A program made the position numbers and the translations under genes. A stretch of DNA of 44,546 nucleotides from Planctomycetota bacterium. Lineage in GTDB: Bacteria; Planctomycetota; UBA1135; UBA2386. Below, one piece after another: positions 26,203-34,578 of this stretch. The stretch is taken from the NCBI GenBank assembly GCA_016235155.1, contig JACRLW010000125.1, positions 1 to 44,546 on the forward strand. The letters are read 5' to 3'. Every line of letters begins with the position of its first letter. Positions within the stretch are counted from its first letter, which is position 1. The notes below the pieces were generated by a model, which did not search any database, was not told the DNA's origin, and saw only the letters and a list, made by a program, of their open reading frames with translations.

Positions 26203-26768
26203 GGACGAGGCGGTCGTTCGCCGTGCTCACGCTCGCGCTCGGTCTCGCATGCTGCGCGACCGATCGGAGCGGCGAGCCCTCCATCGAGCTGAGGGACCTC
26301 GACGGCCGGCTGGTCGATGCCGCGCGCCCCGACGCCACGCAGTTCGTCCTGCTCGTCTTCCTCGGCACCGGATGCCCGATCGCCCGCGCCTACTCGCCTG
26401 AGCTCGCGTCGATCGCTGCCGACTACTCCGGTCGCGTGACGACGCGGCTCGTGTTCGTCGACTTGGACCTCGACGCCGACGCGGCGCGCCGGCACGCCGG
26501 CGAGTTCAGGCTGCCTCGCCCGATCCTGCTCGACCCGGATCACCGGCTCGTGCACGCGCTCGGCGCGACGACCACGCCGGAGGCCGTCGTGCTCGATCGG
26601 GCTGGGCGAGTCGTCTACTCGGGTCGCATCGACGACCGATTCGCCGAACTCGGCAAGCCGCGTCGCGCCGCCGCGCGCCACGATCTCCGCGACGCCCTCG
26701 ACGCCCTGCTCGCAGGACGCACACCGCGTGCGATCCGCACGGAGCCGATCGGCTGCATCATCGAGTAG
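26199..26768 (+). CDS. Redoxin-like (thioredoxin-fold) lipoprotein or exported protein
   Basis: A 189-residue protein with an N-terminal hydrophobic signal ending in ACC (Cys18/19), possibly a lipoprotein site although the lipobox is not canonical. The thioredoxin fold is recognisable (ELRDLDGRLVDAARPDATQF, LLVFLGTGCPIARAYSPEL, FVDLDLDADAARRHAGEF, ATTTPEAVVLDRAGRVVYSG). The active site has only one Cys (TGCPIARAY, Cys59), as in redoxins adjoining copper/cytochrome proteins, so it is not a classical CxxC oxidoreductase. It overlaps the cytochrome/PHM gene by four bases and ends 50 bases before the TonB receptor. It may protect or assemble the copper or heme site of its partner. That role is inferred from linkage. 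Confidence 0.8.
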   Translation: MRTRRSFAVLTLALGLACCATDRSGEPSIELRDLDGRLVDAARPDATQFVLLVFLGTGCPIARAYSPELASIAADYSGRVTTRLVFVDLDLDADAARRHAGEFRLPRPILLDPDHRLVHALGATTTPEAVVLDRAGRVVYSGRIDDRFAELGKPRRAAARHDLRDALDALLAGRTPRAIRTEPIGCIIE

Positions 26769-26769
26769 C

Positions 26770-26787
26770 GGGGCGGTGAACCACCCC
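26770..26787 (+). other. Small hairpin between redoxin and TonB receptor genes
   Basis: GGGG/CCCC and GG/CC arms with one mismatch close on a TGAA loop, directly after the redoxin stop (26766-26768). There is no T-run, so it is not a clear terminator; it may reduce read-through into the receptor gene or be chance in GC-rich DNA. Confidence 0.2.
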
Positions 26788-26818
26788 TGTGGGCGCATCG
26801 TTGGCCGCGCTTCCGCGC

Positions 26819-28942
26819 ATGTCCCATCGTTCTCGCCTCTTCGTCCTGCTTTCCGTCGCGGTCGCGACGCACTCATCGGCCCACGATCCTGCGAAGTCAT
26901 CGACCAGGACCGACCAACGGATCGTCGTGACCGCGAACCGCGACGCGGTACCCGCCTTCGACGCCGCCGCGGCGATCGAGACTCTGTTCTCGAGCGACCT
27001 GCTGCACCGCTCGCCGCGAACGCTGCCGCAAGCGCTGCGCGACCTCCCCGACGTGCTCGTGCAGGAGACCGGCCCGGGTCAGGGGTCGCCGCACATCCGC
27101 GGTTGGACCGGCTACCACACCGTTCTGCTGGTCGACGGCATCCGGCTGAACAACTCGACCTTCCGTTCGGGACCGAACCAGTACTGGGGCACCGTCGATC
27201 CGCTGCTCGTCGATCACATCGAGGTCGTCAAGGGCGCGAGTTCCGTGCTCTACGGCTCGGATGCCGTCGGCGGGACCGTGCAGGTGTTCACGAAGGAGCC
27301 CTGGACCGAAGGGCCGGGCTTCAGCTCAGGCCTGGCGACGTTTCTCCGCTACGCGTCGGCCGACCGTTCGCTCCAGGGCCGCGGCGAACTGAGTCTCGGC
27401 CAGACCCATGACGACGGCTCGCACACGAGCCTGCTGATCGGCGGTGACCGCAAGTTCTTCGACGACGTCGAGGCCGGCGGAGGATCGGGCCGGCTTCCGA
27501 ACACCGGCTACGAGGAGTGGGCCTTCGACGCAAAGCTGATCCACCGCTTCGACGACCACGCGCGGTTGGTGCTCGCGCACCAGTCGTTCCGGCAGATCGA
27601 CGCGCCGCGCACCCACCGGACGGTGTTCGCGACGACGTGGCGCGGGACGACCGTCGGCACCGATCGCGAGCACGACTTCGATCAGGATCGCGATCTGAGC
27701 TACGTGCAGTACCACGTCGAAGACCTCGGCGGCGCGATCGACGAGCTCCATGCCAGCTTCTCGGTGCAGTCGCAGAAGGAGGACCTCTTCCGCGTGCGGA
27801 GCAACGGCCGCTCGGAACACCAGGGCTTCGACGTCGACACCTACGGCCTGTGGCTGACGATGACGTCACGCACGCAGCTCGGCGACCTCAGCTACGGCGT
27901 CGAGTGGTACCGCGACTCGGTCGACTCGTACCTGCAAGCGAGCACGCCTGGCGCGTCCGACTGGATCCAGGGCCCCGTCGCCGACGCCGCGACCTACGAC
28001 CTCGGTGCCCTGTTCGTGCAGGACCGCTACGAGGTCGACGAGCGGCTCGACGTCACGATCGGCGCGCGCGTGAACTACGCGGCCGCCGACGCGGACAGCG
28101 TGCGCGATCCCGTGACCAACGCGCAGATCGCCGTCGACGACAGTTGGAGCGACGTCGTGTTCAGCGCCCGCGCGAACTACGAACTCGTGCCCGACGAACT
28201 CGCGGTCTTCGGCGGGGTCGGCCAGGGCTTCCGCGCGCCGAACCTCTCCGACCTCTCGCGCTTCGACTCCGCGCGGAGCAACGAGTTCGAGATCCCCTCG
28301 ACCGATCTCGACAGCGAGCGCTTCGTGACCTGGGAGATCGGGCTCCGCGCCGAGACCGGACGCTTCGCCGGCCAGGCCTCGTACTTCTGGACCGACGTGC
28401 AGGACCTGATCACGCGCTTCCCGACCGGCAACACCCGCCCGACCGGCGAGACCGAGATCACGAAGGGCAACGTCGGCGACGGTTGGATCTGGGGCGTCGA
28501 ACTCGGCGGCAGCTTCCGCGCCTGCGACGGCCTCACCGCGTTCGGCAACCTCACCTACATGGAGGGGATGGTCTCGAACTACACGACGTCCCTCACCCAG
28601 ACGAGCGGCGACTGGTTCTCGAAGCTGATGCCGCTCTCCGGCCAGCTCGGCCTGCGCTGGGACGAGCCCGTCGAGGAACGCTACTGGGGCGAGGCGGTCG
28701 TGCGACTCGCGGCCGACGCCGACAAACTCTCGTTTTCCGATCGCGGCGACACCCAGCGCATCCCCCCCGGCGGCACTCCCGGATATGCGGTGCTCGACCT
28801 CGGCGCGGGTTGGCAGGTTCGCGAGAACGCGACCCTGCAGTTGCGCTGCGAGAACCTCACCGACGTCGACTATCGCGTCCACGGTTCCGGCTCGAACATG
28901 CCGGGCCGCAGCTTCGTCGCGTTGATGGAGACGCGGTTCTGA
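26819..28942 (+). CDS. TonB-dependent outer-membrane receptor
   Basis: A 707-residue protein from ATG 26819 (an in-frame GTG at 26789 is possible). A signal peptide (about 1-24) is followed by a TonB-box-like QRIVVTANR and the plug domain (LPQALRDLPDVLVQETGPGQ, HIRGWTGYHTVLLVDGIRLN, EVVKGASSVLYGSDAVGGTV). A beta-barrel follows to the C-terminal aromatic residue (FVALMETRF). The barrel end (CENLTDVDYRVHGSGSNMPG) resembles hemoglobin/heme and vitamin-type receptors. It imports a bulky substrate using the proton-motive force via TonB-ExbBD, genes absent from this window. It follows the copper/cytochrome and redoxin genes on the same strand, so it may bring in a metal complex or their substrate; that is inference. 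Confidence 0.9.
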   Translation: MSHRSRLFVLLSVAVATHSSAHDPAKSSTRTDQRIVVTANRDAVPAFDAAAAIETLFSSDLLHRSPRTLPQALRDLPDVLVQETGPGQGSPHIRGWTGYHTVLLVDGIRLNNSTFRSGPNQYWGTVDPLLVDHIEVVKGASSVLYGSDAVGGTVQVFTKEPWTEGPGFSSGLATFLRYASADRSLQGRGELSLGQTHDDGSHTSLLIGGDRKFFDDVEAGGGSGRLPNTGYEEWAFDAKLIHRFDDHARLVLAHQSFRQIDAPRTHRTVFATTWRGTTVGTDREHDFDQDRDLSYVQYHVEDLGGAIDELHASFSVQSQKEDLFRVRSNGRSEHQGFDVDTYGLWLTMTSRTQLGDLSYGVEWYRDSVDSYLQASTPGASDWIQGPVADAATYDLGALFVQDRYEVDERLDVTIGARVNYAAADADSVRDPVTNAQIAVDDSWSDVVFSARANYELVPDELAVFGGVGQGFRAPNLSDLSRFDSARSNEFEIPSTDLDSERFVTWEIGLRAETGRFAGQASYFWTDVQDLITRFPTGNTRPTGETEITKGNVGDGWIWGVELGGSFRACDGLTAFGNLTYMEGMVSNYTTSLTQTSGDWFSKLMPLSGQLGLRWDEPVEERYWGEAVVRLAADADKLSFSDRGDTQRIPPGGTPGYAVLDLGAGWQVRENATLQLRCENLTDVDYRVHGSGSNMPGRSFVALMETRF

Positions 28943-28954
28943 AGCCGGGTGTGC

Positions 28955-29050
28955 TCAGAGCGCGGCCGCGCCGAGGATCCAGAGCGCGGTGACCGCTCGG
29001 ATCGCCCACGGCACGAACTCGCGCATGAAGTCGTCGTCGTAGCGTCGCAT
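28955..29050 (-). CDS. Possible 31-residue membrane peptide
   Basis: ATG 29050 opens a 31-codon frame reading MRRYDDDFMREFVPWAIRAV followed by a hydrophobic TALWILGAAAL. The charged N-terminus and single hydrophobic helix are typical of small membrane proteins. It starts 57 bases after the methyltransferase stop on the same strand and in the same frame. No clear Shine-Dalgarno is present, so it may be a chance frame. Confidence 0.3.
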   Translation of the reverse strand: MRRYDDDFMREFVPWAIRAVTALWILGAAAL

Positions 29051-29107
29051 GCGGTCGCGGTGGATAGGTGGCAGGGAAGGAAGGCCGTGGTGGGCGGCCG
29101 GGGCGAA

Positions 29108-30511
29108 CTAGCCCGCGGGAGCGGCGCGGTCACGCGATGCGTCGGGGTTCCGTGGACGCTCGGACGCAAGCGCGGCGCGGTGGGGCGTGAGAGAGCGGTC
29201 GCAAGGCCGACGCAGCAGCACGACGCGATTGGTGTTCGTGCCCTTCTGGTTGTTGTCGATGCCCCAGCAGTTCGCCGTCTTCGTGAAGTGGTGGTCCTGC
29301 ACGAGGACGAAGCGGGGCTCGAGGCCGGCGCGCACCGCACAGGTGAGAACGTGCTCGTCGAGCTTGATGGTTCCGGCGCGGACCTCCCCGACCTCGAACG
29401 CGACGTGACCGCCCGGGCGCAGGATGCGCCGCTGTTCGACGAGCACGCGGGTCATCAGCGCTTCCCAGGCGTCGAGGCCGCGGAGCTCGGCGACCGGAAC
29501 CGCGCTGGCATCGATGCCACAGAACCAGCAGCGCAGCCAGTTGTCGGCGCGGTACTGGACGACGTCGAGAAAGGGCGGCGAGGTGACCGCGAGATCGATC
29601 GAGCCGTCGGGCAGTTCCGGCGTCGCGTCGCTCGAGCCGCAGAGCAGGGTCGCCCCGTGCGCGACCGACGCGAGCGTCGCGCGTTCGACCGGGCCGACGT
29701 CCTTCAGCAGGGCTTCGGACTTCTTGCGGACGATCGCGCGCAGGTCGCGGAACGGCGGCGACTGCCCGCGCTTCTGGTTGATCTTGAGTTGCGCGGCGAC
29801 GCTGACCGCCTGGTTGGGCGGCAGCGTGTAGACCGAGAGGAACCCGGGCGAGTGACCCGTGAGGCGATTCACGGTCACCATGCGGATCCAGCGATCGACC
29901 GGGTCGAGCTTGCCCTCGGCATCGCGAGCGAGCAGCCAGGTGCGCAGCGCGGCGATCGCGCGGAGCGTGTCGGGGTGGAAGAAGGCGAGCAGGTCCGCGG
30001 GTGCTTCCGCATCCGCGGCGAGATCGATCGCCGCGAGCCGCGCGGCGATCTCGCCGAGTTCGGGCGGCGCGAGCCGCGGTTCGCAGAGCATCCGGCTGAG
30101 CGGGTTCACGTCGCACCCGCTCGGGATGCGGCCGAGCAGCGCGGCCTCGATCGCCGTCGTGCCGCGACCGAGGAAGGGGTCGTGCACGCGATCGCTTGGG
30201 CGTGTCAGCCGTTCGACGAAGAAGCGCGGCAGGGCCGGCTTGAAGCAGGCGCGGTAGGAGATCTCGTGGAGCGAGCTCGCGTCGCGCTGGAGGGGCGTCC
30301 AGAACTGGTTGGCGAAGACCTCGACCTCGACCGAGTCGTCGGATGCGCGGACCCTCGTCGTCGCCGTCGTCCGTTCGCCACAGCGGAATCCGCGCAGTTC
30401 CTCGGCCAGATCGCGCGCGTCGGACGGAGCTCCGACCTCGTCCTCGCGCCAGAGCATCCGCTGCACCACCGCCACGCGGGGATCTTGGCGTGAGCACGCG
30501 GAAAGGTCCAC
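29108..30511 (-). CDS. Solitary DNA methyltransferase (N4-cytosine/N6-adenine type)
   Basis: A 467-residue protein starting at GTG 30511. The AdoMet-binding motif DPFLGRGTT (111-119) precedes the catalytic motif TSPPF (310-314). The TSPPF form and this order fit the beta-type amino-methyltransferases, more likely N4-cytosine than N6-adenine. Between them lies a long insert (about 140-300) that could recognise the target sequence. GGHVAFEVGEVRAGTIKLDE is another methylase core strand. No restriction endonuclease or specificity gene flanks it, so it is an orphan methyltransferase with a regulatory or protective role rather than a visible restriction system. The C-terminal tail (RPCDRSLTPHRAALASERPR) is weakly conserved in style. 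It is divergent from topoisomerase I. Confidence 0.82.
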   Translation of the reverse strand: MDLSACSRQDPRVAVVQRMLWREDEVGAPSDARDLAEELRGFRCGERTTATTRVRASDDSVEVEVFANQFWTPLQRDASSLHEISYRACFKPALPRFFVERLTRPSDRVHDPFLGRGTTAIEAALLGRIPSGCDVNPLSRMLCEPRLAPPELGEIAARLAAIDLAADAEAPADLLAFFHPDTLRAIAALRTWLLARDAEGKLDPVDRWIRMVTVNRLTGHSPGFLSVYTLPPNQAVSVAAQLKINQKRGQSPPFRDLRAIVRKKSEALLKDVGPVERATLASVAHGATLLCGSSDATPELPDGSIDLAVTSPPFLDVVQYRADNWLRCWFCGIDASAVPVAELRGLDAWEALMTRVLVEQRRILRPGGHVAFEVGEVRAGTIKLDEHVLTCAVRAGLEPRFVLVQDHHFTKTANCWGIDNNQKGTNTNRVVLLRRPCDRSLTPHRAALASERPRNPDASRDRAAPAG

Positions 30512-30629
30512 GTGAGCGGGCCGTCCGCACGCGTTGTCCGACGAGTTTCGCTCCAGTCGGAGGCGGGGCGAGCGCCGAGAAAGGTTGACATCCCTGTCGG
30601 CGGCCCCCTAACACCTCCCGCCCCTCTCC

Positions 30630-33356
30630 ATGGCAGCCAAGCGGAAGGACGGCCTCCCGGTCGTCATCGTCGAGTCTCCGGCCAAGGCCCGGACGATCGC
30701 CAAGTTCCTCGGATCGAAGTACGTGATCGAGGCGAGCGTGGGCCACGTCCGCGACCTGCCGGCCGGCGCCGAGGAGATCCCGGAGGCCTACAAGAAGGAG
30801 AAGTGGGCCCGCCTGGGCATCGACGTCGACGACGACTTCAAGCCGCTCTACGTCGTCCCGAAAGAGAAGGCGGCGACGATCAAGAAGCTGAAGGCGGCGG
30901 TCAAGGACGCCTCGATCCTCTACCTCGCGACCGACGAAGACCGCGAGGGCGAGTCGATCTCCTGGCACCTGGTCCAGTTGCTCGAGCCCAAGGTGGAGGT
31001 GCGCCGCCTCGTGTTCCACGAGATCACGAAGGAGGCCATCCTCCACGCGCTGGAGAACCCCCGCGAACTCGACACCGACCTCGTCGAGGCTCAGGAGACG
31101 CGCCGCATCGTCGACCGCCTCTACGGCTACTCGGTCTCCCCGCTGCTGTGGCGGAAGATCAAACCGCGCCTGTCGGCCGGGCGCGTGCAGAGCGTCGCGG
31201 TGCGGCTGATCGTCGAGCGCGAGCGCGAGCGGCTCCGCTTCGTGCCGGCCGACTGGTGGGATCTCCGCGGGACCTTCGGCAAGCGCGGCGGCGACGACTT
31301 CGAGGCCCAGCTCGCGAGTGTCGGCGGCCGGCGCCTCGCCAGCGGCAAGGACTTCGATCCTGACACCGGTCGCCTGAAGGAGAACGGCGAGCCGCCGCTG
31401 CATCTCGACGATCCGAAGGCGAAGGCGCTCGCCGCGCGGCTGCTCGGCAAGCCGGCAAAGGTCGAGGGCATCGACGAGAAGCCCTACACGGAGCGCCCGC
31501 AGCCGCCGTTCACGACCAGCACGCTCCAGCAGGAAGCCGGCAAGAAGCTCGGCTTCGCCGCGAAGCGCACGATGCGCGCCGCCCAGCGGCTCTACGAGAA
31601 CGGCTGGATCACCTACATGCGCACCGACTCGACGACCCTGTCGAACGAGGCGATCGGCGCGGCGCGCACGCTGATCGCGTCGCAGTACGGCAAGGAACAC
31701 GTGCCTGGGGAACCGCGCAGCTACCAGACCAAGGTGAAGAACGCGCAGGAGGCGCACGAGGCGATCCGTCCGGCGGGTTCGGCCTTCGCGTCGCCGAAGT
31801 CGCTCGGCGGCGAACTCGGCGACGACGAACGACGGCTCTACGAACTGATCTGGCAGCGCACCGTCGCGAGCCAGATGAAGGACTCGTTCGGCATGCGCAC
31901 GACCCTGACGGTCGCCGTCGACGACGCGCGCTTCACCGTCTCGGGTCGCACGATCAAGTTCCCCGGCTTCCGGCTCGCCTACGAGCAACAGGACGACGGC
32001 GACGGCAAGGAGAGCGGCGCATCCGAGGACCGCATCCTCCCCGACGTGCGGCCGGGCGATGTGCTCGAGACACGCGCGATGACGCCCGAGGACCACACGA
32101 CCAAGGCGCCGGCGCGATTGACGGAGGCGACGCTCGTGAAGGAGCTCGAGGCGCGCGGCATCGGCCGGCCGAGCACGTATGCGTCGATCATCGACACGAT
32201 CCTCCAGCGCGAATACTGCTTCAAGAAGGGCAACGCACTGGTGCCGACCTTCACCGCGTTCGCGGTCGTCAACCTGCTCGACAAGTACCTGCATTGGCTA
32301 GTCGACTACGCCTTCACGGCGAAGATGGAGGACGACCTCGACGAGATCAGCAACGGCCGCAAGCGCCGGCTCGAGTACCTGAAGGAGTTCTTCAGCGGCA
32401 ACGGCCAACCGGGCTTGAAGGACCGCCTCACGACGGTCGACGGGGAGATCGACCCGCGCTCGGTCTGCACGCTCTCGGACTACGCCCACCTCGGCGAGTT
32501 CGACGGCCAACCGATCGAGGTCCGCGTCGGCCGCTATGGCCCGTTCCTCTCCGCGGCGGGTGTGAGCGTGACGTTGCCCGACGAGACCGCGCCCGACGAA
32601 CTCACCGCGTCGCGCGCGATCGAACTCCTCGGTCAGGCCGCGGCCGGACCGGTCGCGCTCGGCGTCGATCCGGCCAGCGGATTGTCGATCTACGTCAAGA
32701 ACGGCCGCTTCGGCCCCTACCTGCAACTCGGCGACGCCGCCGCGCTCGGCGACCAGAAACCGAAGATGGCGTCGCTGCTCGCCGGAATGACACCGGAGAC
32801 GATCACGCTCGAGCAGGCGATCGCGGTGCTCTCGATGCCGCGCAACCTCGGCCCCTTCACGCTTCCCGAAGGCGAGACCGAAGCCGGCCAGACCTTCGAC
32901 GTGACGGTGCACAACGGCCGCTTCGGCCCCTTCGTGAAGTGCGGCAAGGCGACGCGCAGCATCCCCGCCGGCGAGAGCCCGCTGACCATCACGCTCGATC
33001 GCGCCGCGGCCCTGCTCTCCACGCCGAAGGTCCATGGTCGCGCCGCGCGCAGCCAGCCCAAGGTGATGCGCGAACTCGGCAAGCACGCCACCAGCGGCCG
33101 CACGCTGAACCTCCTCGAAGGGCGTTACGGCCCCTACGTCAGCGACGGCGAGGTCCATGCGTCGCTGCAGAAGGACGAAGACGCGGGTGCGATCACGCTG
33201 GAACGCGCCGTCGAACTGATCGATGCGAAGGCGGCGCGGGGCGGGGGTGGGAAGCGGCGGCGGGGGCCGAGTCGCGCCGGTCCGCGGTCGAAGGCCGCGG
33301 GTCCGAAGGCGACGGCGAAGAGCCGATCGCGCCGGAGCAAGGCCGACGCGGACTGA
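30630..33356 (+). CDS. topA: DNA topoisomerase I
   Basis: A 908-residue type IA topoisomerase that relaxes negative supercoils. The TOPRIM domain has VIVESPAKARTIAKFLG and the metal-binding ATDEDREGE. The active-site Tyr329 lies in WITYMRTDST, and RLSAGRVQSVAVRLI and GIGRPSTYASIIDTI complete the core. Instead of Cys4 zinc fingers, the C-terminus has four short repeats with G-R-[FY]-G-P-[FY] (GRYGPF, GRFGPY, GRFGPF, GRYGPY, roughly one every 60-90 residues), typical of the TOPRIM_C_rpt type. A Lys/Arg/Ala-rich tail of about 40 residues ends the protein and should bind DNA non-specifically. The ATG follows a GC-rich leader. The gene diverges from the methyltransferase and is followed by a 295-bp structured intergenic region. 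Confidence 0.97.
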   Translation: MAAKRKDGLPVVIVESPAKARTIAKFLGSKYVIEASVGHVRDLPAGAEEIPEAYKKEKWARLGIDVDDDFKPLYVVPKEKAATIKKLKAAVKDASILYLATDEDREGESISWHLVQLLEPKVEVRRLVFHEITKEAILHALENPRELDTDLVEAQETRRIVDRLYGYSVSPLLWRKIKPRLSAGRVQSVAVRLIVERERERLRFVPADWWDLRGTFGKRGGDDFEAQLASVGGRRLASGKDFDPDTGRLKENGEPPLHLDDPKAKALAARLLGKPAKVEGIDEKPYTERPQPPFTTSTLQQEAGKKLGFAAKRTMRAAQRLYENGWITYMRTDSTTLSNEAIGAARTLIASQYGKEHVPGEPRSYQTKVKNAQEAHEAIRPAGSAFASPKSLGGELGDDERRLYELIWQRTVASQMKDSFGMRTTLTVAVDDARFTVSGRTIKFPGFRLAYEQQDDGDGKESGASEDRILPDVRPGDVLETRAMTPEDHTTKAPARLTEATLVKELEARGIGRPSTYASIIDTILQREYCFKKGNALVPTFTAFAVVNLLDKYLHWLVDYAFTAKMEDDLDEISNGRKRRLEYLKEFFSGNGQPGLKDRLTTVDGEIDPRSVCTLSDYAHLGEFDGQPIEVRVGRYGPFLSAAGVSVTLPDETAPDELTASRAIELLGQAAAGPVALGVDPASGLSIYVKNGRFGPYLQLGDAAALGDQKPKMASLLAGMTPETITLEQAIAVLSMPRNLGPFTLPEGETEAGQTFDVTVHNGRFGPFVKCGKATRSIPAGESPLTITLDRAAALLSTPKVHGRAARSQPKVMRELGKHATSGRTLNLLEGRYGPYVSDGEVHASLQKDEDAGAITLERAVELIDAKAARGGGGKRRRGPSRAGPRSKAAGPKATAKSRSRRSKADAD

Positions 33357-33438
33357 GTTGTCCACCAGCTCACGCTGACCACGGCGGATGAAACGGTGGT
33401 CGGTGTTTCCAACTCGCCCCTGACGCGTCGCGATCGCC

Positions 33439-33457
33439 CGGCGCCTATCAGGCGCCG
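33439..33457. other. Perfect hairpin CGGCGCC-TATCA-GGCGCCG
   Basis: Seven paired bases and a 5-nt loop, 83 bases after the topA stop. The stem is strong but lacks a T-run, so it may slow transcription or fold in an RNA. Confidence 0.45.
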
Positions 33458-33487
33458 AGGAGGGGGAGGCCGCGTGTCGCGGCCGAC

Positions 33488-33512
33488 GTGGGGGAGGGTC
33501 AGCCTCCCCCAC
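33488..33512. other. Perfect hairpin GTGGGGGAGG-GTCAG-CCTCCCCCAC
   Basis: Ten paired bases and a 5-nt loop, the longest perfect inverted repeat I noticed in the window. It has no T-run. It could be the terminator-like end of topA or part of an ncRNA or repeat. Confidence 0.5.
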
Positions 33513-33613
33513 CAGCAAGCGACCCGTTCCACACCGGCTCGCGTCGACCTTGGCGGACGGTGTTTCCAAGGAGGCGGGTCTCCTTTCGGAGTCCGGGTAG
33601 TTCGCAAATATCT

Positions 33614-33621
33614 GTTGCAAC
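33614..33621. promoter_or_regulatory. MarR autoregulatory operator candidate, GTTGCAAC core
   Basis: TGTTGCAACGACA contains the perfect palindrome GTTGCAAC, 30 bases before the MarR start. A related TTGTTCCAACAACCA lies just before the downstream doxX gene. Confidence 0.5.
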
Positions 33622-33651
33622 GACAATCGTGCCGACGTAGAAGAGTCGCCC

Positions 33652-34092
33652 GTGACGACCAACCCCGACGCCATCCCGGCCCGCGACGCCTACCTCGATC
33701 TCGTCCGCCTGCACGAGAAGCTCAGCGGCGAGTTCGCCGAGCTCTTCGCGAAGCACGACATCACGCCGGCGTGGTTCAACGTCCTGCGGATCGTGCTGGG
33801 CGGGCCGAAGGAGGGTGTGCCGTGCCAGCACGTGTTCGACAACCTGCTGAACCGGGTGCCGGACGTGACGCGCCTGATCGACCGGATGGACGCGGCCGGG
33901 CTCGTCACGCGCGAGCGCGCGGAGAACGATCGGCGCGTCGTGCTGATCCGCGTCACGCCAAAGGGCAGGAAGGTCTGTGACGGCCTTCGCCAGCCGGTGC
34001 TCGACCTCCACGAGAAGCAGTTCGCCCACCTGAGCCGGACCGCCCTCGAACAACTCTCCCGCCGCCTCCGCGAGGCGCTCGCCGAATCCTGA
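33652..34092 (+). CDS. MarR family transcriptional regulator
   Basis: A 146-residue winged-helix repressor, GTG start. Features are the N-terminal helix (AYLDLVRLHEKLSGEFAELF), the HTH region (TPAWFNVLRIVLGGPKEGV, VFDNLLNRVPDVTRLIDRMD), the wing (AGLVTRERAENDRRVVLIRV, TPKGRKV) and the dimerising C-terminal helix. The length and layout are normal. It lies directly before doxX and the DODA-type dioxygenase gene, and related palindromic sites precede both it and doxX, so it probably represses itself and those genes and is released by a small aromatic or oxidant signal. That inducer is inference from the family. Confidence 0.9.
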   Translation: MTTNPDAIPARDAYLDLVRLHEKLSGEFAELFAKHDITPAWFNVLRIVLGGPKEGVPCQHVFDNLLNRVPDVTRLIDRMDAAGLVTRERAENDRRVVLIRVTPKGRKVCDGLRQPVLDLHEKQFAHLSRTALEQLSRRLREALAES

Positions 34093-34135
34093 CACCCGCA
34101 GCGCGTCCCCGATGCGCCGCTCCTCGACCCGCTAC

Positions 34136-34147
34136 TTGTTCCAACAA
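34136..34147. promoter_or_regulatory. MarR operator candidate before doxX, TTGTT-CC-AACAA
   Basis: Inverted repeat TTGTT/AACAA with a CC centre, ending eight bases before ATG 34156, where it would block initiation. It shares the TGTT(G/C)CAAC core with the site at 33614. Confidence 0.5.
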
Positions 34148-34155
34148 CCAACACC

Positions 34156-34578
34156 ATGGACACGAACCGCACGACTCCTGCTCACGACCTCGCCCTCCTC
34201 GCCATGCGCCTCATGGTCGGCGTCGTCTTCTTCTTCCACGGCAGCCAGAAGCTGTTCGGCCTGTTCGGGGGCTACGGCATCAGCGGCACCGCCGGCTGGA
34301 TGGAGAGCATCGGCATCCCCTTCCCCACGCTGAGCGTCGTCCTCGCCGGCGGCGCTGAGTTCCTCGGTGGAATCGCCTTCATCACCGGCATCTGCCAGCG
34401 CCTGCTCGCCGTGCCGCTGACCTTCGCGATGCTGGTCGCCGCGTTCACCGCGCACAGTGGCTTCGACGCACAGAAGGGCGGCATGGAGTTCCCGCTGACC
34501 CTGGCGGTCGTCGCCGCCGGTCTCGGCCTCCTCGGACCTGGACGCATCGCCGTGCAACTCGGCAAGCGCGCGTCGTGA
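34156..34578 (+). CDS. DoxX family membrane protein
   Basis: A 140-residue inner-membrane protein with four hydrophobic helices. DoxX pattern segments are ALLAMRLMVGVVFFFHGSQK at the first helix, LFGGYGISGTAGWMESIGIP in the loop, VVLAGGAEFLGGIAFITG, and FPLTLAVVAAGLGLLGPGR at the end. DoxX-like proteins are often induced by redox or electrophile stress and encoded with MarR regulators; the biochemical role is not settled. Its stop overlaps the next gene's GTG as GTGA, so the two are translationally coupled. Confidence 0.92.
   Translation: MDTNRTTPAHDLALLAMRLMVGVVFFFHGSQKLFGLFGGYGISGTAGWMESIGIPFPTLSVVLAGGAEFLGGIAFITGICQRLLAVPLTFAMLVAAFTAHSGFDAQKGGMEFPLTLAVVAAGLGLLGPGRIAVQLGKRAS

Larger units (their letters stand above)
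33401..33569. repeat. Intergenic element bounded by direct repeats CGGTGTTTCCAA
   Basis: CGGTGTTTCCAA occurs at 33401-33412 and 33558-33569. Between the copies are two perfect hairpins, and a further CCTTGG/CCAAGG pair (33548-33553, 33566-33571) spans the right copy. No protein with family features is readable on either strand. It looks like a structured non-coding element or a small repeat unit. Confidence 0.4.

Noticed and set aside
29108..30511. Restriction-modification or phage-defence island around the methyltransferase
   Set aside because: Neighbours are topoisomerase I and a TonB receptor; no nuclease, helicase or specificity subunit is adjacent.
29130..32294. 1054-codon minus-strand frame opposite topoisomerase I
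   Set aside because: It crosses both the topoisomerase and the methyltransferase genes in the wrong frame and has no domain features.
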